A stretch of DNA of 26,823 nt from CBDAKK01 sp965216965. GTDB lineage: Bacteria; Spirochaetota; Spirochaetia; WTKD01; G963693115. Shown in pieces: positions 23,945 to 26,823 of this stretch. The translations under genes and the position numbers were made by a program. A model generated the notes under the pieces. It was given only the letters and a program-made list of their open reading frames with translations. It had not been told where the DNA came from and made no database searches. Numbering within the stretch: position 1 is the first letter of the stretch; every line of letters starts with the position of its first letter. Where the stretch lies: the NCBI GenBank assembly GCA_965216965.1, contig CBDCGX010000049.1, positions 1 to 26,823 of the forward strand, written 5' to 3'.

Positions 23945-25000
23945 TTATATCCTGTTTATAGCTATACTATCAACTGGTGGTCTTGGTGCCACCTCGTCAT
24001 AGTCACATTTTACATGTATACATGTAAGTCCATCGCAATTAATTACATTCCTAAAATCTTTTACATTGGTAACAATGGTATCAACTACTTTAAATCCCGA
24101 TGCCCTTGCAATAGAAATATAATCTACATGTCCCTGATATGTATTTTGTCCACCCGTTGACTTATTTGCCTCATTGTCAAATACAATATATATCATATTT
24201 ATATTTTTATATCTTCCCGCTGTAGTAATTCCTCCCATATGCATTACAAATTCTGCATCGCCTCCACATACTACCACTTTTTTTCCTGCTATAGAAGCAC
24301 CAAGTCCTATACTTAACGCTCCCCCCATATTGCCTGCCATGTAGAAATTATTGGTATCTTTCATAAAAGCATGCATTTCTCTTGCCGTATGGCCTGTAGT
24401 TCCTATGAAAAGTGAGTCTGTATCTCTAAACATATTATTTAACGCTTTCAAATATTCACTACGAGGAACATAATGTGACATAATCTCTTTATTATCTTTG
24501 TCTAAAGATACAGCAGTAAATGTATTATCCTTGAGTATGCACATTGTATGTGAAGTATTGCATTGATTTATTTGTTCAATAGCAATATCTACATTATCTC
24601 TACTAAGGATAACATGCCGATAACCGTATGCTTCTATTAAACATGGTAATTGAGTTGCAAGATGCTTATGTTGTACCTCGCTATCTCCTTCTTTATATGT
24701 TCTCCAGCTTATTATCATTGGAAAAGTTATTCCATATGGTTGTAACAGGCTCGTAATACAACTTCCCATATTAGTAGCCCCAGAAGATTGGGCCATAACA
24801 ATTGGTTTCTTAGTTGCCATTTTAAGCCCAGCCGCTATTGAACATGCCACCCCTTCATTTGCACAAGGGACATATTCTACCTGTTTATTATTAATAACTT
24901 CATTTATAATATTTTTTGCGAAACTACATGGAACTACACAAAGATGAGTATATCCTTCTTTGATAAGTTTTGTTACAAATAAATGGGTATTAAGTGGCAT
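23945..25000 (-). CDS. ppd: Phosphonopyruvate decarboxylase
   Basis: This 351-aa ThDP enzyme turns phosphonopyruvate into phosphonoacetaldehyde and CO2, the irreversible step that pulls the unfavourable PEP mutase reaction. N-terminal PYR-domain features are GYTHLCVVPCSFAKNII (16-32), the activating Glu49 in CANEG, AAGLKMATKKPIVMAQSSGA and SWRTYKEGDSEVQHK (98-112). The PP domain has the ThDP/Mg segment GGDAEF (246-251) and FDNEANKSTGGQ (274-285), the latter typical of this family. It is somewhat shorter than usual (about 375). Sulfopyruvate decarboxylase is the main alternative; pntC and phnW next door decide for phosphonopyruvate. The ribosome site AGGAGAAATA precedes the ATG. PEP mutase (pepM) is not in the window and should lie upstream, past 26823. 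Confidence 0.92.
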   Translation of the reverse strand: MPLNTHLFVTKLIKEGYTHLCVVPCSFAKNIINEVINNKQVEYVPCANEGVACSIAAGLKMATKKPIVMAQSSGATNMGSCITSLLQPYGITFPMIISWRTYKEGDSEVQHKHLATQLPCLIEAYGYRHVILSRDNVDIAIEQINQCNTSHTMCILKDNTFTAVSLDKDNKEIMSHYVPRSEYLKALNNMFRDTDSLFIGTTGHTAREMHAFMKDTNNFYMAGNMGGALSIGLGASIAGKKVVVCGGDAEFVMHMGGITTAGRYKNINMIYIVFDNEANKSTGGQNTYQGHVDYISIARASGFKVVDTIVTNVKDFRNVINCDGLTCIHVKCDYDEVAPRPPVDSIAINRI

Positions 25001-25052
25001 TATTTCTCCTATAAATATTTTAATATATAATTAGATCTTATTCATATATATA

Positions 25053-26823
25053 TTATTCTATCTTTTTCCAATTCTTCTTATCATATACATCTCCAATAAC
25101 TTCTATCTGATATTGTATAGGATATGTTTGTTTTTTCAGAATATTTCTACTAGTATCAGAAATTACATGGAATAATCGTTCTCTATTAGGATCATTATTC
25201 ACTCGAGGATCCTGCGTTATGCTTTTATCTGTACATATATCTACATCTGCACATGCAATTGCAACTGCATCAGAATTCATCATTGCTTTCTCTGACACCG
25301 TAATCTCTCCTTGAGAATTGAAATCTTTTACCGCCAAAAAAGCAAATATTGAATACTCATGCCATAAAACTGAACTCCAATGACTTCCATGATCTGATAC
25401 AAGTATTATTTTTGTATTGTCATAATACCCATCTCTTTTCATCTTATCAAACATATCAGCAAGCAAATTAAGATTACAATATACCGCCCATTCTAATACC
25501 GTCCAATCTATCATTGTTTTATTTTTTTTTGTTTTATCAAATTTCTTAAATACTTCATCAGTAGCAAGGTTACATGACTTATCAAAAACAAATGGTCCAT
25601 GCGCATCTACACCAAGAGGCCAAAGAAATTTTATTGTCGATTCTTTTGCATTTCCATGCATTGCTGTACGTAATGCTTTATACCATGCTCTACTATATAT
25701 ATATCTGTAACTTCTACGTCTAAAAGGTGTAAAAAGAAAAAATTGTTGCCTATAAAAATGTTGTTTTATAAAAATGGGCAAACTTTTAAAAAACGATGCA
25801 CGAAGTAATTGAGTATTATAAATAAATGGGATACTTATTAACGGACTACCATCATTATAATCTTTTACTATTTGTTCATTAGAAACAATCTCAATCCCTT
25901 TCTGGCTCAAAGTATTTGAAATTTTTGTAGATAAATAGTTAACTCCCACAAACTGATACTTCCATCCCCTGAAATTATTTGGAATGATATTCCACGCTTC
26001 ATCTACCCCATCATTAAATGATATATATTTCCTTTCATTTATCTTATCTACTGTGAAATTATTTCCTCCCACCATTGCAGATGAAGATACAAGAGTAGCT
26101 GTCCCTGTAGATACTGTATTCTTATACCACACAAATCCATCAAGCTTCTTTCTCAAATCAGGATATTTCTCTAATATCTTTTCAAAATACCACCCAGGAA
26201 ATGCATCCATCAAGAATATTAAAACATTCGGATTGTCTTTCGAAAAATTAAATTCTACTTTCTTACCTCGATTTCTATTACTTATATCTACAGAGGGTTC
26301 TCCTGCCCTATACTCTTTCATATACCTACTAATAATGCCTGTCATATCAATCGTATGTGCAATAATTAATATGCCCATCACTATAAGTGCTTTCTTATAT
26401 ACTTTGTTATAGTACTTATACACTCCTACAAATACTACTCCCAATAATGCTATTTCTAATCCCTTCGCTACATCTGAAAAGTCATATAGTATCTGCCCGT
26501 TAACAAATCCTCCTCCTCTAAAAATACCAAGCTTTAACACATATACATACCCATAAAAATATGTTACTACCAATAAAAAAAGTCCCGCCCTCTGTGCTAA
26601 TCCCTTCCGAATCGAAGATAAAAGAAAAAATCCTACTACACTATATAACATGTATTTCATAAGATTTATTACTACCTTCTCTGGAAACAACACAACCGCC
26701 TTGTTCCCAAATATCTCCGGCGATCCATAAAATATATATCCATAATTTAATATATATATAATTATCCCTATGCATATAGAAAATATTATGTATCCCTTAA
26801 ATTCTTCTAATGAATGTTTGCGA
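25053..26823 (-). CDS. Membrane alkaline-phosphatase-superfamily (sulfatase-like) protein, 5' partial
   Basis: The frame stays open to the right edge, so the true start is outside; 589 residues are visible. A GTG at 26693 is not the start, because 43 more in-frame codons upstream encode another hydrophobic helix (GYIIFSICIGIIIYILNYGY). About five membrane helices occupy the first 170 residues, as in EptA/LtaS/Mdo-type transferases. The extracytoplasmic catalytic domain shows NPNVLIFLMDAFPG (metal Asp206 from the window edge), a Ser/Thr-rich nucleophile region STGTATLVSS (238-247), DAHGPF (406-411) and SDHGSHW (476-482; Asp477, His478, His481). Such enzymes move phosphoethanolamine, phosphoglycerol or similar groups onto surface glycans or lipids. 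Next to AEP genes it may decorate or transfer AEP-related groups; this is inference. ppd follows 52 bp downstream on the same strand. Confidence 0.8.
   Translation of the reverse strand, partial: RKHSLEEFKGYIIFSICIGIIIYILNYGYIFYGSPEIFGNKAVVLFPEKVVINLMKYMLYSVVGFFLLSSIRKGLAQRAGLFLLVVTYFYGYVYVLKLGIFRGGGFVNGQILYDFSDVAKGLEIALLGVVFVGVYKYYNKVYKKALIVMGILIIAHTIDMTGIISRYMKEYRAGEPSVDISNRNRGKKVEFNFSKDNPNVLIFLMDAFPGWYFEKILEKYPDLRKKLDGFVWYKNTVSTGTATLVSSSAMVGGNNFTVDKINERKYISFNDGVDEAWNIIPNNFRGWKYQFVGVNYLSTKISNTLSQKGIEIVSNEQIVKDYNDGSPLISIPFIYNTQLLRASFFKSLPIFIKQHFYRQQFFLFTPFRRRSYRYIYSRAWYKALRTAMHGNAKESTIKFLWPLGVDAHGPFVFDKSCNLATDEVFKKFDKTKKNKTMIDWTVLEWAVYCNLNLLADMFDKMKRDGYYDNTKIILVSDHGSHWSSVLWHEYSIFAFLAVKDFNSQGEITVSEKAMMNSDAVAIACADVDICTDKSITQDPRVNNDPNRERLFHVISDTSRNILKKQTYPIQYQIEVIGDVYDKKNWKKIE

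Overview
The window is AT-rich bacterial chromosome. Gene content suggests a spirochaete or a close relative. It carries a PUR-alpha-like nucleic-acid-binding protein of the DUF3276 type, a diderm lipid-transport system (mlaE-mlaF-mlaD) whose MlaD ends in a probable outer-membrane barrel domain, an OmpA/glucosaminidase fusion, and a 2-aminoethylphosphonate (AEP) cluster of the Ppd-PntC-PhnW kind known from Treponema. Species cannot be fixed from the sequence alone. TGA is an ordinary stop (mlaF ends on it), so the standard bacterial code applies.

Layout. 1-679: 3'-partial TPR lipoprotein-like or membrane-anchored protein running off the left edge, followed by 0.5 kb of non-coding DNA. 1186-2412: AlaA-type alanine aminotransferase. 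2445-2972: small exported two-helix membrane protein of unknown role. 3145-5062: the ribosome/tRNA-maturation operon rpsP-khpA-rimM-trmD on the minus strand, without the usual rplS and ffh partners. 5294-7689: plus-strand ribB-ribH and an M29 aminopeptidase. 7697-10637: minus-strand mlaE-mlaF-mlaD with overlapping genes and a recognisable promoter plus inverted repeat. 10729-12258: secreted OmpA-glucosaminidase fusion. 12278 to about 13530: heavily decayed ammonium transporter (amt) pseudogene. 13726-14454: minus-strand tRNA-Gly, PUR-alpha gene, tRNA-Ile2/Met(CAT), tRNA-Asp. 14543-15418: NIF3-family metalloprotein, divergent from uvrC (15485-17335). 17393-19470: unknown coiled-coil membrane protein overlapping a methyltransferase that contains a fresh 78-bp tandem duplication. 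19510-21984: Cu+ exporting P1B-1 ATPase. 22004 to the right edge: minus-strand phosphonate cluster.

How the parts work together. The right-hand cluster is the most distinctive unit. Reading on the minus strand: a membrane alkaline-phosphatase-superfamily protein (5' end outside the window), phosphonopyruvate decarboxylase, an undescribed 44-codon ORF, CTP:AEP cytidylyltransferase and AEP transaminase. The last three are coupled by 1-bp and 14-bp overlaps. Together they would turn phosphonopyruvate into AEP and CMP-AEP for decorating a surface polymer or lipid. The missing first enzyme (PEP mutase) and the start of the membrane protein should lie just past 26823. The mla operon and the OmpA/glucosaminidase protein are also envelope functions and share a divergent intergenic region.

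Expression signals are mixed. Some genes have strong Shine-Dalgarno (SD) sites (khpA, rpsP, trmD, ribH, nif3, the PUR gene, ppd). Several genes heading transcripts (ribB, copA, uvrC, mlaE) have none and show a -10-like box close to the start codon, suggesting leaderless or very short-leader mRNAs.
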